From Prorocentrum cordatum (Eukaryota > Sar > Dinophyceae > Prorocentrales > Prorocentraceae), in NCBI GenBank assembly GCA_963575745.1, contig CAUYUJ010018541.1:109501-173500 (forward strand): a stretch of DNA of 64,000 nucleotides, in the 5' to 3' direction. The notes under the pieces are model-generated. The model did not search any database and was not told the origin of the DNA. It saw nothing but the letters and a program-made list of their open reading frames with translations. The translations under genes and the position numbers were made by a program. Shown here one piece after another: positions 10,691-21,483 of the stretch. Within the stretch, counting starts at the first letter, position 1; every line of letters begins with the position of its first letter.

Positions 10691-12017
10691 CCCTCATGGT
10701 TCCTGGTTGGCTACCAGTCGCCTGGGGGAGGGGGTGTTTATTAATAGGGAGCAGTGATGAGCCCCTCCCCGAAGGGGAAGAGGAAACTCCCTAAACCACC
10801 TACGCCCAGAGGAGGGCTGGTGGGACTTCCACAAGTTGCTGACAGCTCCAGACGTGAGCACCCCAGCACGCGACCGGGGGCGGGCTTCCGGAGCGCAAGC
10901 ATCGGGAGTGGCTCTCACGGCCGTCAGCTGTTCCTTTCTGATCACTGTTGGCTGACCCAGGGCCGGGAGCCACGCGGAGCCAACCCCCTTTTTTTCCGCC
11001 CTTCCGCTGACCCGGGTTGCGAAGCCGAGTTGCTTCGTGGTTCGCCAGGGTTCTAGACACGGCCTTGACTGACCCAGGTCCGCGCGGACCTGGACGAGGC
11101 CCACTTGTTTCGACCTACATCTGACGTGGGTGGTCCGGGCTTGAGCCGCTTCCGCTGAGCACCGCAGCTCGACTCTCAGAAGAGACAGGTTCTCGGAATC
11201 GTTTAACATATCCCGATCCCCACGGGGCCATGGTATCTCAACCCAGCCATCCCACCCCCCCAGTTGTGGATGGTCCCCTGGAAGCCCGAACGGAACAGCC
11301 TACATCCCAATCTAGGGGGGTAAATCGGCCGGTGGGGCCAAGGCCATTTCGATCCGACCGATCCGATTCGATGTCGATTCCGGCCAGCCCGATCCGCTTC
11401 GATTCCAATGTCCCGACGATGCGATGCGGCCCGATGCTTGCCTGGCGCCCTTGTGCGTCCTGGCGCAGCCGATCCGAACCAGTTTCGATTCCGTGCCGAT
11501 GCAGCCCGATCCGATGCACATACACCTTAGGCGATGCTTAAGAAAACCTAAGTTTTCGTCCAGAGTCTCGATTATTCTTAACGTTTCCATGCAAATCCCA
11601 AGATTGTGCTAGAAGTTCTGGGTTTTTATTGGAGTTCTGAGGCTCTGAGTTTCTTAACCCATGATTTCTTAAGCATTTCGCAGGGTGTATCGAACCAGTT
11701 CGATTTACCGAGTCGATGTTGACGGATCCCGGACCGGTGAAGCGATGCTCAGAGAGGCGGGTGCTTTCTCCGGCCAGACACCCGCACCTCGCGCTCGTCC
11801 CCCTCCTGCTGGCTTCGCGCCTCGGCCGTCCAGCATCATCCGAAAAAAAAAAACGATGCTCTCTCATGCTCGGCCTCCGTGTGGCCTCGCCCGGCCTCGG
11901 GACCGTCGAAGACAGACAGGGTCGGGATGAGTGGTTGGCCCTCCTGGGGGAAGGGGCCAGACTTCTGGGGAGCAGCGCTGCGAAGAAAAGATCACGGCGT
12001 CGGATGTCTCGGAAGTT
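10691..12017. other. No gene seen; degenerate GATCCGA repeats at 11335-11540
   Basis: The first 600 bp and 11541-12017 show no recognisable protein. Between 11335 and 11540, variants of GATCCGATTCGAT recur irregularly. Confidence 0.5.
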
Positions 12018-12180
12018 GATAGACCTCCTACCCTGACTCGTTGATTAGCGAATTAGCCGTTTTCGGTTCGCGAGAGGGTCGTGCGGCCGTCATTTTTGCG
12101 TGTCCAGGTCCGTCGGTTCCGGTCCTAGGCCGTTTTCACTAAAGGGTGGTTTATTAAAGGGAGAGTTGTCCACCGCCGAA
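12018..12180 (+). repeat. Dispersed ~160-bp repeat, copy B
   Basis: Collinear with 4285-4447: GATAGACCTCCTACC, GCGGCCGTCATTTTTGCG, CGTTTTCACTAA and GTCCACCGCCGA occur in the same order and spacing. Confidence 0.8.
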
Positions 12181-12350
12181 TGTCTGTGTTCACCAGACCC
12201 CGCCCGCCTACAAGTTGGGACGCTGGAGACCCATTCGTGTCCTCAGGATACCCCGAGGCAATCCTCTCACTCTCGGGCTCCGTGGTGAGTTTTTTTCACC
12301 GAAGACATAAGAGTGTGGCCAGGCGAGCAAGTGGTGCCCCTCTATGGGAG

Positions 12351-12462
12351 AACACTGCGGCCGGCCCATGTCTCGGGAGTCGTCGCCGCGTCTCGTCGGA
12401 AGGACAACACTGCGGCCGGCCCGTGTCTCGGGAGTCGTCGCCACAGCTCGTCGGAAAAGAGC
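12351..12462 (+). repeat. 55-bp direct repeat, two copies
   Basis: AACACTGCGGCCGGCCC starts at 12351 and again at 12406, each followed by GTCTCGGGAGTCGTCGCC. Confidence 0.85.
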
Positions 12463-13044
12463 CCGCGCGAGCTCGCGAGCGGGAAATATACCCACCTCCA
12501 CGGCCTCGAGGTCCAGACTCCTCGACCGCGACCTCATGGGCACAGGGCGGTCTGATGCCCCGCGGGAAGCGTCCCCGTGGGATCGTGTATCCGAAGGGAT
12601 CGCGCCTCGGTCTCAAGGCCGCGGGCGCAGGGATGTGGGCATGTGCGTCGCCCGTGGCGGAGGGGTCAGGGCGTGCGGAGCAGTGGTTCCCTGTCTTCGT
12701 TGCTGCGTGTGCTTGGTCGGAAGGCAGCCTGGCCCGGCAGCGCCCCGCGAGGGACCAGGGCGTCGACCAAGCACCATAAGAGGCCTCGTGCGGCCCGTCG
12801 CCCCTGCCTGGCAGCCTCTGCCTGGTCGGGGCAGAGCACGACGAGAGGGACGGACGGAGGGAGAGAGGACACTCGGACGGAGAGAGAGAGAGAGGGAGAG
12901 AGAGAGAGGAAGACGACAGTCAGGAAAGGCAAGAGGGAGGGGGAGGGAGGGAGGAAGAGAGAGAGGGAGGAAGTGGGAGGGAGGCACTGAAACCCCGGCC
13001 CGCCCGCCGCCCGCCGACCGACCGCCCGCCCGCCGACCGCTTCC
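12463..13044. other. No gene seen; GA-rich at 12875-12985
   Basis: Open frames exist but translate to compositionally biased peptides. The purine-rich GAGAGA/GGGA tract is simple sequence. Confidence 0.5.
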
Positions 13045-13625
13045 AAGATGCCCCGAGACCGCCCCGTGGCGGGCCCCCGTGGCCCCGCAGCCTCCCCAGG
13101 ACGTCCCCAGGATGCCAGAGATCTCCTACACCGTGTGGAAACTCCATGGCCAGTTGCTTTCTCATCCTTTCGCGTCTGATGGCCTTCTGGGGCCTCAAGG
13201 TGTGGCCCGAAGATGGCCCCACGCGCAGCCGAGAGGGGCCCAAGATTGCCCCAAAAGACGGCCCCAGAGCGCCAGACAGCCCGCCAACAGGGGGTTTGGA
13301 GGGGCAGTGCAAATTGAGGGACACCGTGATCGATCGAATCTCTAAAATCGCCTCTCGGCGCTCTCGTTGTGCGCTCTTGGAGCGCTCTCAGGCGCTCTGC
13401 GGCCGTCTTGGGGCAATCTTAGGCCCAAACTTGGCTGCGCGTCGGGCCGTCTTCGAGCCATCTCGAGACCTCAGAAGGCCATCAGAAGCGAAGTCGTGAG
13501 AAGGCGAAGAGCACATATTTCCCATAGGCGCCGGAAGATGTCTCGCATCTTTGGGGCGTCTTGGGGAGGCCCCAGGGCCATCTGGATTCGGCTTGGAGCG
13601 CTCTTGGGGCACACTGGAGGATGTT
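13045..13625. repeat. Large imperfect inverted repeat (arms ~190-230 bp)
   Basis: Left arm about 13045-13276 and right arm about 13388-13625 are reverse complements with many substitutions. Paired phrases include TGGCCTTCTGGGGCCTCA with its counterpart near 13475-13495, and TTGCCCCAAAAGACGGCC with its counterpart near 13400-13420. The ~110-bp centre has no recognised gene. Confidence 0.7.
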
Positions 13626-13679
13626 GGAAATCGTCGTATCTCGAGCCATCTTGAGACGACCGGGATTTCGCAGCCCACT

Positions 13680-14010
13680 GTGCGCGCGCGTGGCTCGCGC
13701 TACTGTTCAAGATTGCCCCGCGACGCGCGTTGCGCCCCGCGCTCCCCCCCTGCAATTACAGCGCGCCTGCACTGGCTCGAGTCGGTTGGGCTGCTCTGAG
13801 ATTCTGTCACGCTTGCGCCTGCTCCCACACGGGTTTTCCGTCGGATCTCACGCGGGTTCTTTCTGGCGCGACTTGCGGCCCCGTTTGGACCCCGCGGCTC
13901 TCGAGGAGCGCGCGCGTGGCTCGCGCTGCGGTGGAGCGTTGCCCTGCGACCCTCGCCGCGTCCTGCGCGCGGGCTCCGTTGCTTCAAAGGCCAGGCGGCG
14001 CAGCGGAGCC
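13680..14010 (+). repeat. Diverged direct repeat
   Basis: GCGCGCGTGGCTCGCGCT occurs at about 13684 and again at about 13911, each followed by similar sequence (TTGCCCCGCGACGCGCG and TTGCCCTGCGACCCTCG). The unit is about 225-230 bp. Confidence 0.6.
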
Positions 14011-14191
14011 GATAGCATGTGCCAGAAGCGTCGGCATGGCGCTTTTCGGCGGCAGTGGCTTCCTCCCAGGTTCGTCTTGCCGAGCGCGGCAGCGATGGCC
14101 GAAAAGCAGTGCCTCCTCCCGAGCCCTCCGCCATGGAAGAACAGATGGGCAGCGGCCCCCCTCTCCATGAAACCAACAACAAAGCGACATA

Positions 14192-14217
14192 GAAAAACGG
14201 AGAGAGAGAGAGAGAAC

Positions 14218-14249
<32 letters not shown>

Positions 14250-14276
14250 CATGCGGCGTTGTTGATTATTTTTCTA

Positions 14277-14313
<37 letters not shown>

Positions 14314-14325
14314 ATCTCTCTCCTT
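14192..14325. repeat. GA tract followed by CT tract
   Basis: (GA)n at about 14195-14250 and (CT)n at about 14278-14325 are self-complementary, so this is a dinucleotide inverted repeat. Confidence 0.85.
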
Positions 14326-14969
14326 CGTTTTTTCTATGGGCACCCGCCTCAGGCAGCTCAGCTCACTGTGCGCGCTTTCCAATTTCCGTCCGTCGCCCCC
14401 CCCATCGGGGCCCCATGCGTCGGCGGTGCATCTTTGACTCCAGGTCATTGTTCCCCCCCCTCCTCGGCCAGCCCCCCGCTGTCGAACCCCCTCAAATACC
14501 ATCGGGCCGAGGTAGAAGATCGAGGTCGGCTCCGTCAGGGTGCCCTAATGTTCTCTTGTGCATCCTGGGGAGGGTGTCCTCGGATGCTCCGTGCGTTTTG
14601 GCCGGCGGAGGGTCTCATGTTCTTGGAGGACGTTCTTCTGCCGTGGGTCCGACGACCGTATTGCAACAACAATCGGCCACCCGCAGAGGGGGGTGGGGGG
14701 AGGGGGGAGGGCTTCTTAGAAGCACCCCTGCTTCTGAGAAGGCGCGGGCCTCATCCATAGATGCAAGGCCGGCGCCCTCTGAGAAGCAGCCTCCTCCTCC
14801 CAAGAAGCCCTCCCCCCTCCCTCCACCCCCTGGCGCACACCGCCAGAACGAGGGCCGGGAAGTGCCCGCGCGTGTGCGGAGGGAGCGGGGGCGCCACTCG
14901 GGCGGCAGCGCCGGAGAGGGAGCTGCACCTCGCGCCCGCGGCGAGGTGCGGCGGATCGCCGGCGGGGAG
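14326..14969. other. No gene seen
   Basis: GC-rich sequence with a G-run near 14690. The region lies 3' of the putative minus-strand gene and contains no supported feature. Confidence 0.45.
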
Positions 14970-16300
14970 GGCCGGGCCCCGTGGGGGACGCCAGGGGCGT
15001 GGGCCCTCCCAGGGGTCTGCGGGCCCGCAGGCCCTCGACGTGGGGGGGGGCGGGCGTCAACGGCCGAGGCACGGGGCAGGCTCCAGGCGCGGAGGGGTGC
15101 GAAATCGACGCTCGGGGATATTTCGAGGGGTGCCCACACATTCAGGAGGGGCACCGCCGCCACCAGCGAGGAGGCGATCAAGTCGAGTCCCATGGCATCA
15201 AGGCCGAGCTCGAAGAAACCGACAAAAAGAGCCGTCGCCCGAGTCAGGTGGTAGTTCGCCGCGGCGCAGCACCAGTTCGTCAGGAGGACAGAGCTGGCCC
15301 AGACCCACGCCTTCGCGAACATAGAAAGAGAAGGGTCAGGACAAACAGCAAGGCCAGATAAAGCGCAACCGGGAGCACGCAATGCATGAGCCCTCTTGGC
15401 CATCCCACTCCTCGAACAGAAGACGGTCAACACACGAAGGGAGCCACGTTCTTCTGCAGCATGGGCATCGGCACAGCTCCATGCCACGCAGACCGGAGGA
15501 CCCGCAGCATGTGCAGCACTCACGGCCGCGGCGTCGGCGGACGAGAGTGACGCCACAGAGATTACATCCAGGATCGTGCCAGCTCGAGGACGGCCTCCCT
15601 CCGCTCGAGACCCGCCACGCGGATCGCTGTCTCTCTGCCGCCAAGGCCTTCCTCCACAGCAGGCAGCCCCTCATCCATCAGCACGGCCAGGTTCGCGACC
15701 CGCCATGCCCACGGCAGGATAAAGGGCCGAATTAACATGCCGAGCAGTTCCCGCAGCGCCAGGGACTGCGTCTCCTCCTCCTCCTCCTCCTCCTCCTCCT
15801 CCTCCTCCTCCTCCTCCTCCTCCTTCTCCTCCTCCTCCTCCTCCTCCTCCTCCTCCTCCTCCTCCACATCCTCATCCTCCTCCTCCTTCTCCCGAAACGC
15901 CTCCTGCGCCAGACGGTGGATCGGGAAGCCGCTCAGCGCGAAGTGGCTCCCGAGGAAAGTCAGCACGAGGTGGAGCCTCACCTCCCGGGCACAGCCAAGC
16001 AGCCAGCTGGAGCCAAGTGCCAGCGCCGAAGAATGCAAGCCGACCTTGAAGACAGTGCAGCCGAAACGACCCCGGCAACGACCCGGGCAGGAGGCGGCGA
16101 GAGGTCGGCCACACGCGGAGGCCTGCTGGCGCGCCAGCCCCTGATGCTTGGCACGATTCGCTTCACGATGAGGTCGAAGTGCGCCAGGACCGAGCCCAGC
16201 GTGAAGGCTCGCATCGCAAGCACGGTGGGCAGGCTGGCCCGCCAGCCGCCTGCGGCTGCCGCACAGCTCCGGGGGCTGCACCATCGCCCGAGCGCGAGGG
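14970..16300 (-). pseudogene. Possible multi-pass membrane protein gene, interrupted
   Basis: Reading the minus strand from about 16260 downwards, three successive frames give protein-like hydrophobic segments. One is around VLAMRAFTLGSVLAHFDLIV (about 16230-16150). The next is around SSALALGSSWLLGC then LVLTFLGSHFAL (about 16060-15930). After a poly-Glu stretch comes LLGMLIRPFILPWAWRVANL (about 15760-15690), then ERREAVLELAR. At about 15576 a one-base deletion would explain the passage from ELAR into ILDVISVASLSSADAAAV. Further hydrophobic runs follow (ATALFVGFFELGLDAMGL, near 15200). The pattern suggests transmembrane helices joined by an acidic loop. No family was recognised. Introns, frameshifts or chance composition are all possible explanations. 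Confidence 0.35.
15776..15872. repeat. TCC trinucleotide tract (poly-Glu on minus)
   Basis: Some thirty TCC/TTC triplets. On the minus strand, in the frame of the putative membrane protein, they encode a poly-Glu segment with a single Lys, preceded by mixed Glu/Asp codons. Confidence 0.9.
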
Positions 16301-16718
16301 GCCGAGGGACGAGGGGCCGCCGGCGCACACCGTCTCGGAGCTCGTGGCATCGCTCGGACACGTGCGTCTCTTCTCGGCGGGGGCCCTCGAGGAGCATCTT
16401 GGAGCAGCAGGCGAAGGAAAGTGCGCGCACGAAGTCCAAAGTGCGGGGAGTGGGCGTCCGAGCGAGGGACGGCAAGAGCTGGGGCTGACGAGGCTTGGTG
16501 CCAGCGCTCTCAGACGGCGGAGGCAGAAGCGGAGCCGCGCGGGAGAGCGGCAGCGCACCGTCGGGCGAAAATCCAGACCGCGCGGGGCGGTGCGCAAGCG
16601 AGGTTCCAAGGCCCGAGCCAGACAGTCGCGGCCATGCGCGGATGGCCGAGGCAGCGCGCGCAGGGGGTGCACGACCGCCTTGGGCCGAAATCGTTGCTGA
16701 CGCGGGGGGGAGGGAAGC

Positions 16719-16898
16719 GACTGCACGCAAGAGTGACCCTTCGCTGGAGTGACCTTTGGTGCGGGCCCATCGGCCCCTGCGATCGCCGAATGCAGTGCGA
16801 TCGCAGCGGCCTGCACGCTTGGGTTTGGCCCCATCGCGCTGCCCTAAAGCCTCGCATCAAAGGTCGCTCTTGCCCAGGGTCACTCTTGCGTGTAGCCG
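16719..16898. repeat. CACGCAAGAGTGAC element, inverted-repeat copy
   Basis: CACGCAAGAGTGACCCTTCG at about 16724 is followed by GAGTGACCTTTGGTGCGGG. Near 16850-16892 the same phrases return in inverted orientation, ending with CACTCTTGCGTG. The copy is thus a foldback with arms of about 40-50 bp around a centre containing CTTGGGTTTGGCCCC. Confidence 0.7.
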
Positions 16899-17300
16899 AG
16901 GGAAGGGCGTGGAGGGGAGGAAAGTGAGGCGGGAGGAAGGTGAGCTGAAGTGGAGTGGTGCCAGGGTTGCAGCACGCCACTCGCGCCGAGACAGGGGGGG
17001 GCGCTGTGTCCGCTGCTGTCCGTTCCTGGACCCGCATGCTCATGTCAGGCATCGCTTCGCACTTCTCACACTGTGGCCGCAGCTGTTCCCCAGCGGCGCA
17101 GCGCGCCATATTTGAACAAGCCCGGAGGTCTGAGGCGCAGGGACCCTCACCAAAAATCGTGGGAGGAAGGCGGGGGGGAGGTTGCAGGGGAGACAGGCGG
17201 GACAGAGAGAAAGAGGGAGAGCAAGAAATAAAGAAAGCGAGAGAGAGAGAGAGGAAGACGCCGTCCATCGCCCCCGTCTCGAGGAAGCGCAAGCATTGAG
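16899..17300. other. No gene seen; G- and GA-rich
   Basis: Contains a GA-rich tract (17200-17255). No recognised gene. Confidence 0.45.
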
Positions 17301-17414
17301 TTTGGCGTTTGGATTAGCGACGGGCCCCGCTTCCATACAAAATCGGCGCGCTGCGCCGCCAGATCGGGCGGCATTGGCACCATGTTTCGGGGGGGGGGGG
17401 GGGAGATTCGATCT

Positions 17415-17605
17415 CTTTACAACCAGAACAACCACTTTACAACCAGATGGGTTACTTTACAACCAACATAGGATTGGAAAGTATGGTTTTTCATCGAGAA
17501 CGTCCACTTTGCAACCAGAACGGCCCACTTTACAACCAGAACGGACCACTTTACAACCAGAACGGGCCACTTTACAACCAGAACGGACCACTTTACAACC
17601 AGCTC
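17415..17605 (+). repeat. 21-bp array, CCACTTTACAACCAGAACG
   Basis: At least five near-perfect 21-bp copies from about 17500 with more diverged copies before. One plus frame reads NQNGPLY repeated, because 21 is a multiple of three. Confidence 0.9.
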
Positions 17606-17639
17606 AGAGTGGCCGTGCGTGTTTGGGCGTTCCGCAAAG

Positions 17640-17790
17640 TGCTCCAGAGCAAGTGGGCGCTCTGAAAAATGCCCCAGAGCAAGTGGGCGCTCTGAAAAAT
17701 GCTCCAGAGCAAGTGGGCGCTCTCAAAAGTGCTCCAGGGCGCGCGGACGCTCTGAAAAGTGCTCCAGAGCACGTGGGCGCTCTGGAGCCC
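17640..17790 (+). repeat. 30-bp tandem array
   Basis: CCAGAGCAAGTGGGCGCTCT recurs at 17644, 17674 and 17704, with variants at 17734 and 17764. Confidence 0.9.
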
Positions 17791-17799
17791 GAGCGCCTG

Positions 17800-17995
17800 A
17801 ACTCTCTGCGCAGGCCCCAGCGATGCCTCTGAGCCCGAGCGCCTCAACGCCCTGCGCAGGCCCCAGCGATGCCTCTGAGCCCGAGGACCTGGACGCTCTG
17901 CGCAGGCCCCAGCGATGCCTCTGAGCCCGAGGACCTGGACGCTCTGCGCAGGCCCCAGCGATGCCTCTGAGCCCGAGCGCCTGGACGCTCTGGCG
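17800..17995 (+). repeat. 46-bp tandem array
   Basis: CAGGCCCCAGCGATGCCTCT recurs at 17811, 17857, 17903 and 17949. Confidence 0.9.
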
Positions 17996-19005
17996 CTCTG
18001 GGGCCAGCAGACTAAGACAGGGCTTGCTAACAGGGGCCAAGCGGCCTCAACAAGGGCCCCGTGCTCGCACGGGAATAAGGCGACAGCATACGTAGGAAGA
18101 CTCAGGGCGACGCGCTGCCCATTTTAGGGATCCCTCACAGGAAGCGAGCCCAGTGGCCTCCACAAGGGCCCAGCGCCCCAGGGAACTAGGCCATTGGCAC
18201 CGCGGGTCTCTTGGGCCACGTTGGCCCCTGAAGCCCCACGGTGTTCTGCAAGGGGCTAAGCGCTCCAGCTCCAGTTGGCCCCCTGCTGTTCCTCTTCTTG
18301 GAAGATCGAGGTTCAACGTTCCGACTAAATGCAACTATTTCGAAGATCAGTGTCAGCCACAGTGCCAGCGCAGCAACGCAGGTATCCTGCTCGGGCAGCA
18401 GCCTCAGCCACCGTGCCAGCGCAGCAGCTTGAGCCACCGTGACAGCGCATCACCGCCACCTTTGTGCCTGCTACCACCACACTTGCCGCTGCAGCCCCGC
18501 TACCTCCACAATTCCGACTGACCCCCCGCTACCACCGCAAATCACATTGCAGCCCAGCTACCACCACAGTTCCCACCGCTGCCTGGCGACCACCACAGTT
18601 GCCACCGCAGCTTCCCAACACAATGCTGTTCCCATTGTAGCCCCCGCTACCAGCACATCTCCCACTACAGCTTCCCGCTGCCATGCAGCTCCAGTCTTGG
18701 ACGGGATCATGGTTTATTCGTATGTCCTGCGCGACTAGCCTTCGTCCGTCAACAAAAAGGCAGAGCAAGCAAAGGCAGAACTGACCGACAGAGCTTAGAG
18801 AGCAGGTCAAACCCTAATCCGCTCACCAGCACGCAACATACCATAGCGCACCAGGTCGCCGCATCGCCAACGCGTGCGCCGTGCTTCTTCGTGCGCGACG
18901 GGCAACTTCACAACCAACATGCATCAAAGAGCCCAAAGCCACCCTTGCGCTTGCCCACGGAGATTTCAGGGAAAGGCCCGCGTGCATTCAATATGTGTTT
19001 TTACT
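17996..19005. other. Interior of the composite element, no gene seen
   Basis: CAGC/CCACC-rich stretches (18350-18690) and ordinary sequence. No recognisable protein. Confidence 0.45.
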
Positions 19006-19007
19006 TG

Positions 19008-19115
19008 CCTGGTTGTAAAGTGCCCTTCCCGGTTGTAAAGTGCCCTTCTCGGATGTTGTAAGCTGGTTGTAAAGTGACCCATCTGGTTGTGAAGTGCGCT
19101 TCTGGTTGTAAAGTG
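19008..19115 (-). repeat. Inverted copy of the TTTACAACC array
   Basis: GGTTGTAAAGTG appears five times with spacing of about 20-30 bp and is the reverse complement of the 17.4-17.6 kb unit. Confidence 0.9.
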
Positions 19116-19236
19116 ACCCACACGCGGGGGGGGGGGGGGGGGGGGGGGGGCTTCCCCGATCCGTGGATCTAGCGCCCACGCGTTTGCGGATCCGTTATCC
19201 ATGTTCGCGTGCGCCCGAGTGGGGGGAGGTTGTAGG

Positions 19237-19279
19237 GGAATGGAATGGAATGAAATTGAATGGAACGGAATGGAATGGA
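19237..19279 (+). repeat. GGAAT pentamer tract
   Basis: Short run of TGGAA/GGAAT pentamers with a few substitutions. Confidence 0.9.
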
Positions 19280-19399
19280 CCCCACCGCAATGCTATACGA
19301 AAACAGACGACAACGCCACATGGTTCGTTGGTCCTAGACTCCACGCTGGTGTACAGTGAAGTTCGTCCTGACTTCAGTTTCTGGCAAGATGGCTATGTT

Positions 19400-20500
19400 C
19401 ATAGTTGAGCGCAGGCGGGATGGGCGGGATCGCTGCAGCGCTTCCCCACCTCCGCAGCCATTTGCCTCCTAGGCCCACAGGGGGCCGTGCTGGTAGCTCA
19501 CTGCGAACTGCACTCCCGCGCTGGGCATCCCGAGGCGACCCCTGGGTGGGTCGGCGAACCCCTGGGCCACTGCCCGTGGCAAACAGAGGAGGACGCCGTC
19601 CATCGCGCCCGCCCCCTTGGCGCAGCTCCGCTGCTGCCCCGCGCGCCCCCCCCCCCCCCCCGCGGCCCTCCCCCCCCGCGGCTCCGCAACGCGCCCTCGG
19701 CGAGCCCGCCGATGGGCCACCACGCGGGCGCGGCGGCAGCGCACCGCGCGGGGCTGGAGGCGCTGCGCAAGGAGCTCACCCCGCGGCCCCCCTTGCGACC
19801 TTGCGGCCCGCCCTCGGCGAGACTGCCGACGGACCACCGCGTGGACGCGGCGGCCGCGCCCCGGGCGGCTCTGGAGGGATCGAGCCCCCAGAGATCCGAC
19901 GCGCCGAAAAAGTCGGAGCGGCGGCCGGTCTGGGGCTACTTTCGGCCTCCCAGCGGCCCTCGCCGGGCAAATGGAATGGCTCAGGGCGAAAAACCGGCCC
20001 TCGGGAAGTTGTCCAGACCTCCGGGGCCCACGCATCGAAAAAGGTAGAGCAGCCCGATGTCTGGGGAGGGAGCTCACCCTGTTTGTTTCCCCCACGGCAG
20101 GACTTTTGGGGCCGCTTTCTGAGGGCCCCCACCTCATCTCGTTGGAGGGCGTTCCCTGAGCTCCTCTGGCGTCGCAACCTCTCCGCACCAGGCGATTTCG
20201 CTGTGTTTCGGGCCTCCAGGAGCTTCACGGACCCATTTGGCTTGAAAGTTGCAGCAAGACAATTGAGTCCAGGGATATGACCACCATTTCCCGCGATGTG
20301 ATGTTTTGTCCGCCGTCGGACCTCAGGGTTCCCACCCGCCGGGCCGCCCCAGCCCGCAGGGCCCGCCCGACGCGGCCCGCCCACACGCGTCGCAGCCCCA
20401 CGGGATGCTGCATCCCAGTTTACGTGCCTCGCCCGCCCGACCCGACCCGCCCGCCGGGGCCCCGACGGCCCGATCCGCCCGTGCTCCCCTGAGATCCGAC
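19400..20500. other. GC-rich segment with dispersed-repeat fragments
   Basis: Contains an approximately 115-bp diverged direct repeat (GCCCTCGGCGAGCCCGCCGA near 19697 and GCCCTCGGCGAGACTGCCGA near 19811), which gives an Ala-rich plus frame (HRAGLEALRKEL). From about 19895 it carries degraded copies of the CCTCCGGGGGCCC family found at 22-23.5 kb. No gene can be defended. Confidence 0.4.
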
Positions 20501-20730
20501 GTCTCGAAAAAGATTGAAACATCGTGAAAAATCACGACCAGAGCCCGAGACCCCACGTTTCTGCCTCAGTTTCTGCGAGCCGGGTCGATCCCCGCGGGCC
20601 TTGGGGCCCGAGAGTGAGCGAAGACGCCCGGCTCGAAAAAGTGGCGCCGCCGGGATCTCACGGCCCTCTCCTTCCCAGAGCGCCCCACTTTCGCCTTCGC
20701 TGTGATTCCATCGGGCAGCTCCCGGCGCCC
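20501..20730. repeat. Fragment of the ~130-bp dispersed family
   Basis: Includes CGGGCCTTGGGGCCCGAG and AAAAAGTGGCGCCGCCGGG phrases found in related form at 21.15, 22.0 and 37.7 kb. Confidence 0.4.
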
Positions 20731-20850
20731 TCCTCCTCCTCCTCCTCCTCCTCCTCCTCCTCCTCCTCCTCCTCCTCCTCCTCCTCCTCCTCCTCCTCCT
20801 CCTTCTCCTCCTCCTCCTCCTCCTCCTCCTCCTCCTCCTCCTCCTCCTGG
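20731..20850. repeat. TCC trinucleotide tract
   Basis: About 38 TCC triplets with one TTC, open in all frames (poly-Ser/Pro/Leu or Glu/Gly/Arg). Confidence 0.95.
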
Positions 20851-20920
20851 CGCGTCCCGCGCGGCCGCCAGAGGGCCGAGGGCGGGCCTCGACCTCCTCC
20901 CGTCGTGAGGAAGCCACGAC

Positions 20921-21090
20921 GCGCCGGCGGCGGCGTCGTCGGCGGCGGCGGCGGCGAGCGGCGGCGTCGTCGTCGTCGGCGTCGTCGGCGTCGGCGTCGT
21001 CGTCGGCGTCGTCGTCGCCGTCGGCGGCGGCGAGCGGCGGCGGCGAGCGGCGGCGGCGGCGGCGAGCGGCGGCCGCGCCGGCGGCCTCGC
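20921..21090. repeat. GGC/GTC trinucleotide tract
   Basis: Interspersed GGC, CGT and CGG triplets with no preferred frame. Confidence 0.9.
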
Positions 21091-21362
21091 GCCCCGACGT
21101 TCCATGGCCCACTTTCCCTGGGATCCCTGCGACTCCATTTTATTCGAGCCGGGCGTTTCCGCTCCACTTTCGGGCCCCAGGGCCCTCACGGATCGATCCG
21201 TCTCGCAGAGTGACGCAGACAGATGGGGGTCTGGGGGTCTGGTCGTGATTTTTGCGATGCCGCATGTGTGTTGCAGCGTCGGATCTCGGGATCCTCCCGT
21301 CGTGGACAAGCCAAGACGTGAGGTTCTGCTGCCCACTTTCGGCCTCCTGGGGCCGTCGCTCA

Positions 21363-21483
21363 CCACACGCAAGAGTGGCCTTTCGCCGGAGCGACCCCCT
21401 TGGTGCGGGCCCAACGGGGTCGTCCCTCGATCGCGGCACGCGAAACGCGCCAGCAGCGGCGTGCGCGCCCAGGTTTGGCCACC
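21363..21483 (+). repeat. CACGCAAGAGTGAC family, copy 3
   Basis: CACACGCAAGAGTGGCCTTT, GGTGCGGGCCCAACGG and CAGGTTTGGCCACCCC appear in the same order as at 2455 and 16719. Confidence 0.65.

Larger units (their letters stand above)
17301..19213. mobile_element. Putative composite element with internal inverted 21-bp arrays
   Basis: The left end (GGATTAGCGACGGGCCCCGC at 17311 and GGCATTGGCACCATG-like sequence to 17385) and the right end (CCGATCCGTGGATCTAGCG from 19155, then GGATCCGTTATCCATG) match the two halves of the short foldback at 38160-38288. In this copy about 1.7 kb, bordered by G-runs at 17388 and 19125, lies between the halves. The insert starts with plus-oriented TTTACAACCAG arrays and ends with the reverse complement of the same array. 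No transposase was seen. The interpretation as a nested mobile element is inference. Confidence 0.5.
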
